A stretch of DNA of 64,000 nt from Plasmopara viticola (lineage: Eukaryota; Oomycota; Peronosporomycetes; Peronosporales; Peronosporaceae), in the NCBI GenBank assembly GCA_001695595.3, contig MBPM02000040.1, positions 496,001 through 560,000 of the forward strand, given 5' to 3'. Below the pieces are notes generated by a model. The model worked only from the letters and a program-made list of their open reading frames with translations, ran no database searches and had not been told where the DNA came from. Below are positions 9,640 to 21,471 of the stretch, one piece after another; the first letter of the stretch is position 1; every line of letters starts with the position of its first letter. The position numbers were made by a program, and so were the translations under genes.

Positions 9640-12016
9640 TTACAATTTTTCAAAATATTCCACTTCGACTTTTGAAATGATCTTTCCTAATTCACCCGAT
9701 AAGAAACTGTCCTACCGAATGCCAAAAAGCGCGCCCGATTCGACGGTGTAGATAGATCCAGCAAAATCACTTCTTGAATAAATTCATACTTCGAAGCTGG
9801 CTCAGACACCGACTTTCGCGTGTCAAACTTATCTGATAGCGTCTTGTTGTACTTCGTTGCGCACACCACCAGCACATTTAAGCACTTCTGCATATCTCGA
9901 CACCCCGGAAACATGCATTCCTTTCTCAAGTGAGCTTCACAGAACTTGGTTTATTTGAAGTTTTTCACTGCAAGACCAAGCGTCAGGACCACGTCACCAG
10001 TATGTGTCATCAACAACGCATCACTTGATGACGATTTTGAAAGCGGCTTCAAACAAATACTAGTCGCCATATTTTGACGCATATCTGCTTCAATCATCTG
10101 CAGCAACAGCGGCCACGCACTTGGGTCGGCCGTCGGTGAATCAAGTTTCGGATGCTTCTGTCCTTTATCTGTTATCTTTGGAATTGGTCGAGTGTCGCTA
10201 GAGAATGACACGTGACTGCACATCCCAAAAGCTTGACTATGATTGAAGTACTCAGGCAAACCGTCTGTTAGTCTTCGAGCAGAACTAACATTTCTCGAAT
10301 TCGTTTGAGACAAATCCACTTAAACACGGTAGGATAATCGATCGAGATTTGACGCCTGCCATTGCACGGATGTAATCTTGAAATGGCAACAAGTATTGCA
10401 AAATAAGCTGAAGTATAAATGGCGTCGCATAAAGCTTCGCCTGCTCCACCGTCCCTTCCCACGCAATGCAGCAGTTGTTGGCAATTATATCCAGCGAGAT
10501 CTGTCTTTTACCACCATCCTCTACTTGTCTCGTGAGGTCTGCACATTCTCCACGGGTTATTATATCCAGCAATTTCGACACGTGCTCTCTGTACATTTTC
10601 AATTCGCCGTAAAACAACGTCCAATCTTCTATGTTGACTGGTTGGTTGTACTCCATGAGTTCTGAAAACGATCGACACGTTTCAAACGCCATCAGCAATG
10701 TACGTGGATGGCCACACGTCTGTTGAAAAAGATGCTGCACAACGTCATCAAGTTGAGAGCCATCCAACCCACATACTTCTTTGATCGTCTTGTTTTCCAC
10801 ATTATCGACAAACGTTTTCTCCATAATTGTCTTGATCGCTTCGGGTCGAAGGAGTGGATACTCAGTCGAGAAAATGTGAAAGGGCTCTGCATGAGTTGCG
10901 CCTGGGCGGGTCTCATCCTCACATAGCTGAGAAAAGACCCACGCCCAAGGAACACGAAGAAAACATTTTTCATCGATAACCACTTTCCAACAATATTGGG
11001 GCAGAAATTCATGAAGTGCTCGCGACTGTGTAAATAACCCAGATCCTTTGCTTCAGGCAGCACCAATCTCATCCAGCACGATAATCAGCGGCCCGACTTC
11101 GGTCGTCAAGTCTTTTAAAAAGGTTGTCACGTCTTGTGGTGGATTTGAGAGAATACCAGGTGGCTTCTCAAACATCTCACGGAGCTTTGAACTCAGCCGA
11201 CGAACCACCACCGCATCGAGGGACGGCTTCAAAAGGTCACCACGTCGAAATATTAGACGAACGGTGCGGCATGCACCAAGATTTTCTGAAAATCGTCTTG
11301 ACCAGCACCCTCCCAAGATACGCGGCACTTTTGTATGTAATGATTCCCAAATGATGATTTGCCCAAACCAACAACGTTGTCGGCAATGGGAATAACCCAA
11401 TGGGGCCCACTATCCTTCACTGCTCTATAATAATTTCGTCGATGGATGCCTAGCAGCTGCTGTACTGCAAGATCGCGATTGACGAAAAACAAATCGCCGG
11501 TCGCGAGTGAGAAGACTGGTTCGACTTCAGACTTCCAAACCCATTTTGATCCATGATATCCAGCAAGACTTTGCGCAACCTTGGCTCTCTTGGGAAGAGG
11601 TCCGGTATGATATGGGATACTGATGCCGGTTGCATGCGGAGGAGATGCAGTCGGCGGCTCATCTGGTGGCACCGCCACCAGCACATTTACAGGGCCATTT
11701 CCTGCTGCAACTTGGTGTTTATCGATTTGGTGCTGCACATCTTTCTCCGAAAGGCCGACAGCACTGATTTCCGCCAGCGCAGCACTTAATATGTCAAACT
11801 ACTGATGTCACCCACACCTTTGACCGCATTTTCAGTCAGCCATGTGGCGCCCTTCATGGCCAAGAATAGCTGCACTCGATCGGCATCGCACTTGATTGTG
11901 CGGGATTTTTCTTCCTTGATGGCTTTCTTCAAGTCATCAACCGTGTCGCTCTCATCCACCCGCACAGAGAACGCGCTTCCAGTCGCTCCATCCACCGCAC
12001 AAAACAGCTTCACCAT
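9640..12016 (-). pseudogene. CRN copy A, Crinkler-type effector pseudogene
   Basis: Left-most and most decayed CRN copy. The start codon at 12016 opens 76 codons with MVKLFCAVDG and VQLFLAMKG, then the frame is lost near 11790. Later pieces at 11253-11738, 11053-11400, 10692-11072, 10285-10983, 9951-10319 and 9687-9929 follow the full-length copy J in order. Among the lesions is the one-base deletion near 10851 (GAAGGAGTGG for GAAGGAGGTGG) that copies B, C and H share. Its 3' half shares variants with J (GCRDMQK, THTGDV, KGQKHPKL) that inner copies lack. Known CRN proteins are secreted and translocated into plant cells; this copy cannot make one. Confidence 0.88.
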
Positions 12017-12142
12017 CCTTCCTTTTGTTTTCTGACTGCAGAAACCAATTTACATCTCTTTTTCAGGGGTTTATTTGAACGATGGTTTCCGGAAATAACC
12101 TCCAATGGGGTTGAAATCTCGGCTCTGAAACCAGTTCCAAAC

Positions 12143-12323
12143 GATACCGGTATCGGTCAATAGTATAATACCAGTACGACAATACTCAGTCAGTCTAAAC
12201 AATGTTATAGCATTAACGTAAAATGTTAGTGCGAAAAAAGAACTGATCAGATTAATCAATGCAAATAGACTTGTGATGAAATTCCTGTCAATGTGCTAGT
12301 ATTGCGTCATCGTGGGCGATGAC
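12143..12323. promoter_or_regulatory. Upstream region of CRN copy A: palindrome and stem-loop
   Basis: GATACCGGTATC, a perfect 12-bp palindrome, lies at 12143-12154, about 127 bp before the CRN start. GTCATCG-TGGG-CGATGAC, a perfect 7-bp stem with a 4-base loop, lies at 12306-12323. Both recur at the same offsets before every inner copy. Function is unknown. Confidence 0.5.
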
Positions 12324-12603
12324 AGTGTACAACGTCCGCTGACTTATGTCAACTGTCATTTAAATACTTTAAGAGCGCAGCGCTTGAGCACTTCAAGTTA
12401 AGGCCTTTTACATCTGCTCGGCACCTTCGTTCACTCTGTCGTTTCTTTCACACACGCCGCCCACATACGCAGCCCATAGCTCAAATTAATTGCTGTGCTG
12501 ACGCTTGTCTTCAATTTTTGAGTCCAACTCTGTCATCGGTCATTCCTTTTAAATCATGCTCGTATGTGACACTGTGGCAGGCGAATGTTGATGTGTGTCG
12601 ACA

Positions 12604-12720
12604 ATGGCGTCGCACTCTCTTTCGAACGTCGTGCTCCGATTTGAGCAGGTATATTCTAATACCTTAGCAGCATGGACATGCGATGACCATCTGCTAAAAG
12701 AGTTTAGTGATCAACTTTAA
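12604..12720 (+). CDS. 38-codon small ORF in the CRN gap, copy 1
   Basis: Starts in a good context (ACAATGG) with MASHSLSNVV and ends KEFSDQL. It points toward the 3' end of CRN copy B, stopping about 197 bp from it. Nine copies of this ORF occur in the array, all exactly 117 bases long with no indel. It has no recognised domain. It is either a real small gene or the captured first exon of a neighbour. Confidence 0.35.
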   Translation: MASHSLSNVVLRFEQVYSNTLAAWTCDDHLLKEFSDQL

Positions 12721-12916
12721 TTGGCTAAGCTAAGAAAATCACATGCAACTGTTCGAACTTCTTATGCATGTCATCTTCAGACTTGCAGGAGTGCGCAAGT
12801 AAAATTTCGCACTTGATGAATTTGTGTGTGCGTATCAACTACAACGCCTATTAACGATTATCGTCGAGGCCTTACTTGGGCATTTTGCAACCTTTGAGAG
12901 CAATGAATTGTCTCTT

Positions 12917-14115
12917 TTACGATTTTTCAAAGAAGTCTACTTCGACTTTTGAGATGATCACTTCTAATTCCTTCGATAACACAGGGTCCTCCCAAATACC
13001 AAAAAAGCGCGCCCGATTCGACGGTGTTGATAGATTCAGCAAAATCACTTCATGAATAAATGGATAGCCCAGAGCTGGCACCGACACCGACTTTCGCGTG
13101 TCGAACTTATCTGATAGCGTCTTGTTGTACTTCGTTGCGCACACCACCAGCACATTTAAGCGCTTCTGCATATTTCGACGCTCCAGAAACATGCAGTTAA
13201 AGACATTACATTCCTTCCTCAAGTGAGCTTCACAGAACTCGGCTGATCTAAAGATTTTTACTGCAAGACCAAGCGTCAGGATTATGTCATCAGTCTGTGT
13301 CATCAATAACGCATCACTTGATGACGATTTTGAAAGCGGCTTCAAACAAATACTAGTCGCCATATTTCGACGCATGTCTGCTTCAATCATCTGCAGCAAC
13401 AGCGGCCACGCACTTGGGTCGGCCGTCGGTGAATCAAGTTTCGGATGTTTCTTTCCTTTATCTGTTATCTTCGGAATTGGTCGAGTGTCGCCATTGAATG
13501 ACACGTGACTGCACATCCCAAAAGCTTGACTCTGATTGAAGTACTCAGGCAAACCGTCTGTTAGTATTCGAGCAGAACTAAACATTTCTTGAAATCGTTT
13601 GAGACAAATCCACTCAAACACGGTAGAATTCTCGATCGAGAAGTTGTTGCCTGCAATTGCATGGATGTAGTCTTGGAATGGCAACAAGTATTGCAAAATA
13701 AGCCGAAGTATAAATGGCGTCGCATAAAGCTTCGCCTGCTCCACCGTTCCTTCCCATGCAATGCAGCAGTTGTTGGCATTAATATCCAGCGAGATCTGTC
13801 CTTCACCAACATCCTCTACTTGTCTTGTGAGGTCTGCACATTCTTCACGGGTTATTATATCCAGCAATTCCGACACGTGCTCTCTGTACATTTTCAATTC
13901 GCCGTAAAATAGCGTCCAATCTTCTATGTCGACTGGTTAATTGTACTCCATGAGTTCTGAAAACGATGGACACGTTTCAAACGCCATCAGCAATGTACGT
14001 GGATGGCCACACGTCTGTTGAAAAAGATGCTGCACAACGTCATCAAGTTGAGAGCCATCCAACCCACATACTTCTTTGATCGTCTTGTTTTCCACATTAT
14101 CGACAAACGTTTTCG
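12917..14115 (-). pseudogene. CRN copy B, 3' remainder
   Basis: Out-of-frame continuation of copy B. The frame 13937-14278 carries the segment after Walker B and ends at an in-frame TAA where J has Gln in EYNQPVD (AACCAA changed to AATTAA). The frame then reopens as 12917-13897 (326 codons) through the C-terminal domain and ends at the family's normal stop. The same one-base deletion and the same nonsense change occur in C and H, so they predate the copying. The poly-A tract at 13195-13200 is in its short, in-frame form. Confidence 0.85.
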
Positions 14116-15315
14116 TCATAATTGTCTTGATCGCTTCGGGTCGAAGGAGTGGATACCTAGTCGAGAAAATGTGTAAAGGCTCTGCATGAGTTGCGCCTGG
14201 GCGGGTCTCATCCTCACATAGCTGAGAAAAGACCCACGCCCAAGGAATACGAAGAAAACATTTTTCATCATAAACCACTTACCAACAATATTAAGGCAGA
14301 ACTTCATGAAGTGCTCGCGACTGTCCAAATGACCCAAATTGTCTGCCGCAAAGGCAGCACCAATCTCATCCAGCACAATAAACAGCGGCCCAACTTCGGT
14401 TGTCAAGTCTTCTATAAAGGTTTTCACGTTTTGTGGTGGATTTAAGAGAATACCAGGTGGCTTCTCAAACATCTCACGGAGCTTCATAATAAGCCGACGA
14501 ACCATTACTGCATCGAGGGACGGCTCCAACAGGTCACCACGGTCAAATGTGATATGAACGGTGCGGCATGCACCAAGAGTTTTCTGAAAATCGTCTTGAC
14601 CAGCACCCTTCCAAGATACGCGGCCGCTTCGTATGTAATGATTCCCAAATGATGATTTGCCCAAACCAACAACGTTGTCGGCAATGGGAATAACCCAATG
14701 GGGCCCACTATCCTTCACTGCTCTATAATAATTTCGTCGATGGATGCCTAGCAGCTGCTGTACTGCAAGATCGCGATTGACGAAAAACAAATCGCCGGTC
14801 GCGAGTGAAAAGACCGGTTCGACTTCAGACTTCCAAACCCATTTTGATCCATGATATCCAGCAAGACTTTGCGCAACTTTGACTCTTTTGGGAAAAGATT
14901 CGGTCTGATATGGGATACTGATGCCGGTTGCATGCGGAGGAGATGCAGTTGGCGGCTCATCGGTTGGCACCACCACCAGCACATTCACAGGGCCATTTCC
15001 TGCTGCAACTTGGTGTTTATCGATTTGGTGCCGCACATCTTTCTCCGAAAGGCCGACAACACTGATTTCTGCCCGCGCAGCACCCAAATGTGTCAAACCA
15101 CTGATGTCACCCACACCTTTGACCGCATTTTCAGTCAGCCATGTGGCGCCCTTCATGGCCAAGAACAGCTGCACTCGATCGGCATCGCACTTGATTGTGC
15201 GGGATTTTTCTTCCTTGATGGCTTTCTTCAAGTCATCAACCGTGTCGCTCTCATCCACCCGCACAGAGAACGCGCTTCCAGTCGCTCCATCCACCGCACA
15301 AAACAGCTTCACCAT
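14116..15315 (-). CDS. CRN copy B, truncated Crinkler-type protein (399 codons)
   Basis: Uninterrupted N-terminal half of a Crinkler. It has MVKLFCAVDG at the start, the LxLFLAK-like VQLFLAMKG at about 48-56, [10 protein letters not shown], and the VNVLVVVP motif that ends the CRN header at about 109-116. A P-loop-like GLGKSS follows at about 216-221 and a Walker B-like LFIVLDEIG at about 310-318. In known CRNs the header mediates delivery and the C-terminal part acts in the host nucleus. The frame ends early because of a one-base deletion near 14150. The truncated product could still be made. It lacks the C-terminal half. Confidence 0.75.
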   Translation of the reverse strand: MVKLFCAVDGATGSAFSVRVDESDTVDDLKKAIKEEKSRTIKCDADRVQLFLAMKGATWLTENAVKGVGDISGLTHLGAARAEISVVGLSEKDVRHQIDKHQVAAGNGPVNVLVVVPTDEPPTASPPHATGISIPYQTESFPKRVKVAQSLAGYHGSKWVWKSEVEPVFSLATGDLFFVNRDLAVQQLLGIHRRNYYRAVKDSGPHWVIPIADNVVGLGKSSFGNHYIRSGRVSWKGAGQDDFQKTLGACRTVHITFDRGDLLEPSLDAVMVRRLIMKLREMFEKPPGILLNPPQNVKTFIEDLTTEVGPLFIVLDEIGAAFAADNLGHLDSREHFMKFCLNIVGKWFMMKNVFFVFLGRGSFLSYVRMRPAQAQLMQSLYTFSRLGIHSFDPKRSRQL

Positions 15316-15441
15316 CCTTCCTTTTGTTTTCTGACTGCAGAAACCAATTTACACCTCGTTTTCAGGGTTTTATTTGAACGATGGTTTCCGGAAATAACCT
15401 CCAATGGGGTTGAAATCTCGGCTCTGAAACCAGTTCCAAAC

Positions 15442-15623
15442 GATACCGGTATCGGTCAATAGTATAATACCAGTACGACAATACTCCGTCAGTCTAAACA
15501 ATGTTATAGCATTAACGTTAAATTGTTAGTGCGAAAAAAGAACTGATCAGATTAATCAATGCAAATAGACTTGTGATGAAATTCCTGTCAATGTGCTAGT
15601 ATTGCGTCATCGTGGGCGATGAC
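15442..15623. promoter_or_regulatory. Upstream region of CRN copy B: palindrome and stem-loop
   Basis: GATACCGGTATC at 15442-15453 and the GTCATCG/CGATGAC stem-loop at 15606-15623, at the same spacing from the start codon as in the other copies. Confidence 0.5.
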
Positions 15624-15904
15624 AGTGTACAACGTCCGCTGACTTATGTCGACTGTCATTTAAATACTTTAAGAGCGCAGCGCGTGAGCACTTCAAGTTA
15701 AGGCCTTTTACATCTGCTCGGCACCTTCGTTCACTCTGTCGTTTCTTTCACACACGCCGCCCACATACGCAGCCCATAGCTCAAATTAATTGCTGTGCTG
15801 ACGCTTGTCTTCAATCTTTGAGTCCAACTCTGTCATAGGTCAGCCCCTTTTAAATCATGCTCGTATGTGACACTGTAGCAGGCGAATGTTGATGTGTGTC
15901 GACA

Positions 15905-16021
15905 ATGGCGTCGCACTCTCTTTCGAACGTCGTGCTCCGATTTGAGCAGGTATTTTCTAATACCTTAGCAGCATGGACATGCGATGACCATCTGCTAAAA
16001 GAGTTTAGTGATCAACTTTAA
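15905..16021 (+). CDS. 38-codon small ORF in the CRN gap, copy 2
   Basis: Same 117-base frame as 12604-12720. It differs by one residue (QVFSN for QVYSN). It points toward the end of CRN copy C. Confidence 0.35.
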   Translation: MASHSLSNVVLRFEQVFSNTLAAWTCDDHLLKEFSDQL

Positions 16022-16216
16022 TTGGCTAAGCTAAGAAAATCACATGCAACTGTTCGAACTTCGTATGCATGTCGTCTTCAAACTTGCAGGAGTGCGCGAG
16101 GAAAATCTCGCACTTGATGAATTTGTGTGTGCGTATCAACTACAACGCCTATTAACGATTATCGTCGAGGACTTGCTGGGCATTTTGCAACCTTTGAGAA
16201 CAATGAATTGTCTCTT

Positions 16217-17424
16217 TTACGATTTTTCAAAGAAGTCTACTTCGACTTTTGAGATGATCACTTCTAATTCCTTCGATAACACAGGGTCCTCCCAAATACC
16301 AAAAAAGCGCGCCCGATTCGACGGTGTTGATAGATCCAGCAAAATAACTTCTTGAATAAATGGGTAGCCCAGAGCTGGCATCGACACCGACTTTCGCGTG
16401 TCGAACTTATCTGATAGCGTCTTGTTGTACTTCGTTGCGCACACCACCAGCACATTTAAGCGCTTCTGCATATTTCGACGCTCCAGAAACATGCAGTTAA
16501 AAAAAAAAAAGACATTACATTCCTTCCTCAAGTGAGCTTCACAGAACTCGGCTGATCTAAAGATTTTTACTGCAAGACCAAGCGTCAGGATTATGTCATC
16601 AGTCTGTGTCATCAATAACGCATCACTTGATGACGATTTTGAAAGCGGCTTCAAACAAATACTAGTCGCCATATTTTGACGCATGTCTGCTTCAATCATC
16701 TGCAGCAACAGCGGCCACGCACTTGGGTCGGCCGTCGGTGAATCAAGTTTCGGATGTTTCATTCCTTTATCTGTTATCTTCGGAATTGGTCGAGTGTCGC
16801 CATTGAATGACACGTGACTGCACATCCCAAAAGCTTGACTCTGATTGAAGTACTCAGGCAAACCGTCTGTTAGTATTCGAGCAGAACTAAACATTTCTTG
16901 AAATCGTTTGAGACAAATCCACTCAAACACGGTAGAATTCTCGATCGAGAAGTTGTTGCCTGCAATTGCATGGATGTAGTCTTGGAATGGCAACAAGTAT
17001 TGCAAAATAAGCTGAAGTATAAATGGCGTCGCATAAAGCTTCGCCTGCTCCACCGTTCCTTCCCATGCAATGCAGCAGTTGTTGGCATTAATATCCAGCG
17101 AGATCTGTCCTTCACCAACATCCTCTACTTGTCTTGTGAGGTCTGCACATTCTCCACGGGTTATTATATCCAGCAATTCCGACACGTGCTCTCTGTACAT
17201 TTTCAATTCGCCGTAAAATAGCGTCCAATCTTCTATGTCGACTGGTTAATTGTACTCCATGAGTTCTGAAAACGATGGACACGTTTCAAACGCCATCAGC
17301 AATGTACGTGGATGGCCACACGTCTGTTGAAAAAGATGCTGCACAACGTCATCAAGTTGAGAGCCATCCAACCCACATACTTCTTTGATCGTCTTGTTTT
17401 CCACATTATCGACAAACGTTTTCG
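16217..17424 (-). pseudogene. CRN copy C, 3' remainder
   Basis: Same arrangement as copy B. The frame 17246-17587 ends at the EYN-stop nonsense change, and 16217-17206 (329 codons) runs to the normal end. It differs from B by an expanded poly-A run at about 16499-16510 (12 A), which adds three Phe codons in frame. Confidence 0.85.
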
Positions 17425-18624
17425 TCATAATTGTCTTGATCGCTTCGGGTCGAAGGAGTGGATACCTAGTCGAGAAAATGTGTAAAGGCTCTGCATGAGT
17501 TGCGCCTGGGCGGGTCTCATCCTCACATAGCTGAGAAAAGACCCACGCCCAAGGAATACGAAGAAAACATTTTTCATCATAAACCACTTACCAACAATAT
17601 TAAGGCAGAACTTCATGAAGTGCTCGCGACTGTCCAAATGACCCAAATTTTCTGCCTCAAACGCAGCACCAATCTCATCCAGCACAATAAACAGCGGCCC
17701 GACTTCGGTTGTCAAGTCTTCTATAAAGGTTGTCACGTCTTGTGGTGGATTTGAGAGAATACCAGGTGGCTTCTCAAACATCTCACGGAGCTTTGAACTC
17801 AGCCGACGAACCACCACCGCATCGAGGGACGGCTTCAAAAGGTCACCACGGCGAAATATTAGACGAACGGTGCGGCATGCACCAAGAGTTTTCTGAAAAT
17901 CGTCTTGACCAGCACCCTTCCAAGATACGCGGCCGCTTCGTATGTAATGATTCCCAAATGATGATTTGCCCAAACCAACAACGTTGTCGGCAATGGGAAT
18001 AACCCAATGGGGCCCACTATCCTTCACTGCTCTATAATAATTTCGTCGATGGATGCCTAGCAGCTGCTGTACTGCAAGATCGCGATTGACGAAAAACAAA
18101 TCGCCGGTCGCGAGTGAAAAGACCGGTTCGACTTCAGACTTCCAAACCCATTTTGATCCATGATATCCAGCAAGACTTTGCGCAACTTTGACTCTTTTGG
18201 GAAAAGATTCGGTCTGATATGGGATACTGATGCCGGTTGCATGCGGAGGAGATGCAGTTGGCGGCTCATCGGTTGGCACCACCACCAGCACATTCACAGG
18301 GCCATTTCCTGCTGCAACTTGGTGTTTATCGATTTGGTGCCGCACATCTTTCTCCGAAAGGCCGACAACACTGATTTCTGCCCGCGCAGCACCCAAATGT
18401 GTCAAATCACTGATGTCACCCACACCTTTGACCGCATTTTCAGTCAGCCATGTGGCGCCCTTCATGGCCAAGAACAGCTGCACTCGATCGGCATCGCACT
18501 TGATTGTGCGGGATTTTTCTTCCTTGATGGCTTTCTTCAAGTCATCAACCGTGTCGCTCTCATCCACCCGCACAGAGAACGCGCTTCCAGTCGCTCCATC
18601 CACCGCACAAAACAGCTTCACCAT
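17425..18624 (-). CDS. CRN copy C, truncated Crinkler-type protein (399 codons)
   Basis: Nearly identical to copy B over header, P-loop (GLGKSS) and Walker B (LFIVLDEIG), and ends at the same one-base deletion. About 17731-17864 carries a patch (RLIFRRGDLLKPSLDAVVVRR) that matches copy A instead of B, a gene-conversion-like tract. B and C lie 3,309 bp apart, the basic repeat period of the array. Confidence 0.75.
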   Translation of the reverse strand: MVKLFCAVDGATGSAFSVRVDESDTVDDLKKAIKEEKSRTIKCDADRVQLFLAMKGATWLTENAVKGVGDISDLTHLGAARAEISVVGLSEKDVRHQIDKHQVAAGNGPVNVLVVVPTDEPPTASPPHATGISIPYQTESFPKRVKVAQSLAGYHGSKWVWKSEVEPVFSLATGDLFFVNRDLAVQQLLGIHRRNYYRAVKDSGPHWVIPIADNVVGLGKSSFGNHYIRSGRVSWKGAGQDDFQKTLGACRTVRLIFRRGDLLKPSLDAVVVRRLSSKLREMFEKPPGILSNPPQDVTTFIEDLTTEVGPLFIVLDEIGAAFEAENLGHLDSREHFMKFCLNIVGKWFMMKNVFFVFLGRGSFLSYVRMRPAQAQLMQSLYTFSRLGIHSFDPKRSRQL

Positions 18625-18750
18625 CCTTCCTTTTGTTTTCTGACTGCAGAAACCAATTTACACCTCGTTTTCAGGGTTTTATTTGAACGATGGTTTCCGG
18701 AAATAACCTCCAATGGGGTTGAAATCTCGGCTCTGAAACCAGTTCCAAAC

Positions 18751-18932
18751 GATACCGGTATCGGTCAATAGTATAATACCAGTACGACAATACTCCGTCA
18801 GTCTAAACAATGTTATAGCATTAACGTTAAATTGTTAGTGCGAAAAAAGAACTGATCAGATTAATCAATGCAAATAGACTTGTGATGAAATTCCTGTCAA
18901 TGTGCTAGTATTGCGTCATCGTGGGCGATGAC
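18751..18932. promoter_or_regulatory. Upstream region of CRN copy C: palindrome and stem-loop
   Basis: GATACCGGTATC at 18751-18762 and the 7-bp stem-loop at 18915-18932. Confidence 0.5.
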
Positions 18933-19213
18933 AGTGTACAACGTCCGCTGACTTATGTCGACTGTCATTTAAATACTTTAAGAGCGCAGCGCGTGAGCAC
19001 TTCAAGTTAAGGCCTTTTACATCTGCTCGGCACCTTCGTTCACTCTGTCGTTTCTTTCACACACGCCGCCCACATACGCAGCCCATAGCTCAAATTAATT
19101 GCTGTGCTGACGCTTGTCTTCAATCTTTGAGTCCAACTCTGTCATAGGTCAGCCCCTTTTAAATCATGCTCGTATGTGACACTGTAGCAGGCGAATGTTG
19201 ATGTGTGTCGACA

Positions 19214-19330
19214 ATGGCGTCGCACTCTCTTTCGAACGTCGTGCTCCGATTTGAGCAGGTATTTTCTAATACCTTAGCAGCATGGACATGCGATGACCAT
19301 CTGCTAAAAGAGTTTAGTGATCAACTTTAA
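19214..19330 (+). CDS. 38-codon small ORF in the CRN gap, copy 3
   Basis: Same 117-base frame as 15905-16021. It points toward the end of CRN copy D. Confidence 0.35.
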   Translation: MASHSLSNVVLRFEQVFSNTLAAWTCDDHLLKEFSDQL

Positions 19331-19525
19331 TTGGCTAAGCTAAGAAAATCACATGCAACTGTTCGAACTTCGTATGCATGTCGTCTTCAAACTTGCAGGA
19401 GTGCGCGAGGAAAATCTCGCACTTGATGAATTTGTGTGTGCGTATCAACTACAACGCCTATTAACGATTATCGTCGAGGACTTGCTGGGCATTTTGCAAC
19501 CTTTGAGAACAATGAATTGTCTCTT

Positions 19526-21287
19526 TTACGATTTTTCAAAGAAGTCTACTTCGACTTTTGAGATGATCACTTCTAATTCCTTCGATAACACAGGGTCCTC
19601 CCAAATACCAAAAAAGCGCGCCCGATTCGACGGTGTTGATAGATCCAGCAAAATAACTTCTTGAATAAATGGGTAGCCCAGAGCTGGCATCGACACTGAC
19701 TTTCGCGTGTCGAACTTATCTGATAGCGTCTTGTTGTACTTCGTTGCGCACACCACCAGCACATTTAAGCGCTTCTGCATATTTCGACGCTCCAGAAACA
19801 TGCAAGTAAAAAAAAAAAAGACATTACATTCCTTCCTCAAGTGAGCTTCACAGAATTCGGCTGATCTAAAGATTTTCACTGCTAGACCAAGCGTCAGGAT
19901 TATGTCATCAGTCTGTGTCATCAATAACGCATCACTTGATGACGATTTTGAAAGCGGCTTCAAACAAATACTAGTCGCCATATTTTGACGCATGTCTGCT
20001 TCAATCATCTGCAGCAACAGCGGCCACGCACTTGGGTCGGCCGTCGGTGAATCAAGTTTCGGATGTTTCTTTCCTTTATCTGTTATCTTCGGAATTGGTC
20101 GAGTGTCGTCAGCGAATGACACGTGACTGCAAGTCCCAAAAGCTTGACTATAATTGAAGTACTCAGGCAAACCGTCTGTTAGTATTCGAGCAGAACTAAA
20201 CATTTCTTGAAATCGTTTGAGACAAATCCACTCAAACACGGTAGAATTCTCGATCGAGAAGTTGTCGCCTGCAATTGCATAGATGTAGTCTTGGAATGGC
20301 AACAAGTATTGCAAAATAAGCTGAAGTATAAATGGCGTCGCATAAAGCTTCGCCTGCTCCACCGTTCCTTCCCATGCAATGCAGCAGTTGTTGGCATTAA
20401 TATCCAGCGAGATCTGTCCTTCACCAACATCCTCTACTTGTCTTGTGAGGTCTGCACATTCTCCACGGGTTATTATATCCAGCAATTCCGACACGTGCTC
20501 TTTCAATTCGCCGTAAAACAGCGTCGAATCTTCTATGTCGACTGGTTATTTGTACTCCATGAGTTCTGAAAACGATCGACACGTTTCAAACGCCATCAGC
20601 AATGTACGTGGATGGCCACACGTCTGTTGAAAAAGATGCTGCACAACGTCATTAAGTCGAGAGCCATCCAATCCACATACTTCTTGATCGTCTTGTTCTT
20701 CACATTATCGACAAACGTTTTCTCCATAATTGTCTTGATCGCTTCGGGTCGAAGGAGGTGGATACTCAGTCGAGAAAAGGTGAAAGGGCTCTGCATGAGT
20801 TGCGCCTGGGTGGTTCTCATCCTCAAATGGCTGAGAAACGATCCACGCCCAAGAAGCACGAAGAAAACATTTTTATCAATAACCACTTTCCAACAATATT
20901 AAGGCAGAACTTCATGAAGTGCTCGCGACTGTCCAAATAACCCAAATTGTCTGCCTTAAACGCAGCACCAATCTCATCCAGCACAATAAACAGCGGCCCA
21001 ACTTTGGTTGTCAAGTCTTCTATAAAGGTTTTCACGTTTTGTGGTGGATTTAAGAGAAATCAGGTGGCTTCTCAAACATCTCACAGAGCTTCATAATCAG
21101 CCGACAACCATTACTGCATCGAGGGACGGCTCCAACAGGTCACCACGGTCAAATGTGGTATGAAAGGTGCGGCATGCACCAAGAGATTTTTGAAAATCGT
21201 CTTGACCAGCACCCTTCCAAGATACGCGGCAATTTCGTATGTAATGATTCCCAAATGATGATTTGCCCAAACCAACGACGTTGTCGG
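19526..21287 (-). pseudogene. CRN copy D, 3' part cut off by a Copia insertion
   Basis: C-terminal two thirds of a CRN gene, starting at the codons just before the P-loop. Frames 19526-20506, 20596-20886 and 20823-21035 are separated by a stop (EYK-stop near 20550) and several small deletions (near 20683, 21057 and 21108). A 9-base deletion near 20500 is in frame. A 12-A run encodes extra Phe residues near 19810. There is no promoter or start on this side of the insertion, so it is dead. Confidence 0.85.
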
Positions 21288-21467
21288 TGTAACGACCTCT
21301 AATTGGGTGTCCCACAGTATGTGCCAACTTGACATATAAGAGAAATAGTCACATTCTAGAATATCGAGACAGAAGAACACGTGGCTACAAGTGAGTTAGA
21401 GCCGATAGTTTGCTTTATTCCTATGAATTTACTTTCCATTTTGCACTGCGACAATCACATTGTTATA
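21288..21467 (+). repeat. 5' LTR, Copia copy 1
   Basis: 180 bp. It differs from its 3' LTR at three bases (GAGTTAG for GAGTCAG; TTCCTATG for TTATTATG). Copies 2 and 3 show the same three differences. Confidence 0.95.
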
Positions 21468-21471
21468 GGTT

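Noticed and set aside
14851..15462. 203-codon frame on + opposite the CRN header, repeated in most copies
   Set aside because: It is an antisense shadow of the conserved CRN coding strand. It recurs only because the CRN gene recurs, and it has no domain or start context of its own.
16044..16355. 103-codon frame on + starting MQLFEL across the CRN 3' ends
   Set aside because: Its second half is the antisense of the CRN C-terminus, and in B, E and G a stop interrupts it. Unlike the 38-codon ORF it is not conserved in length.
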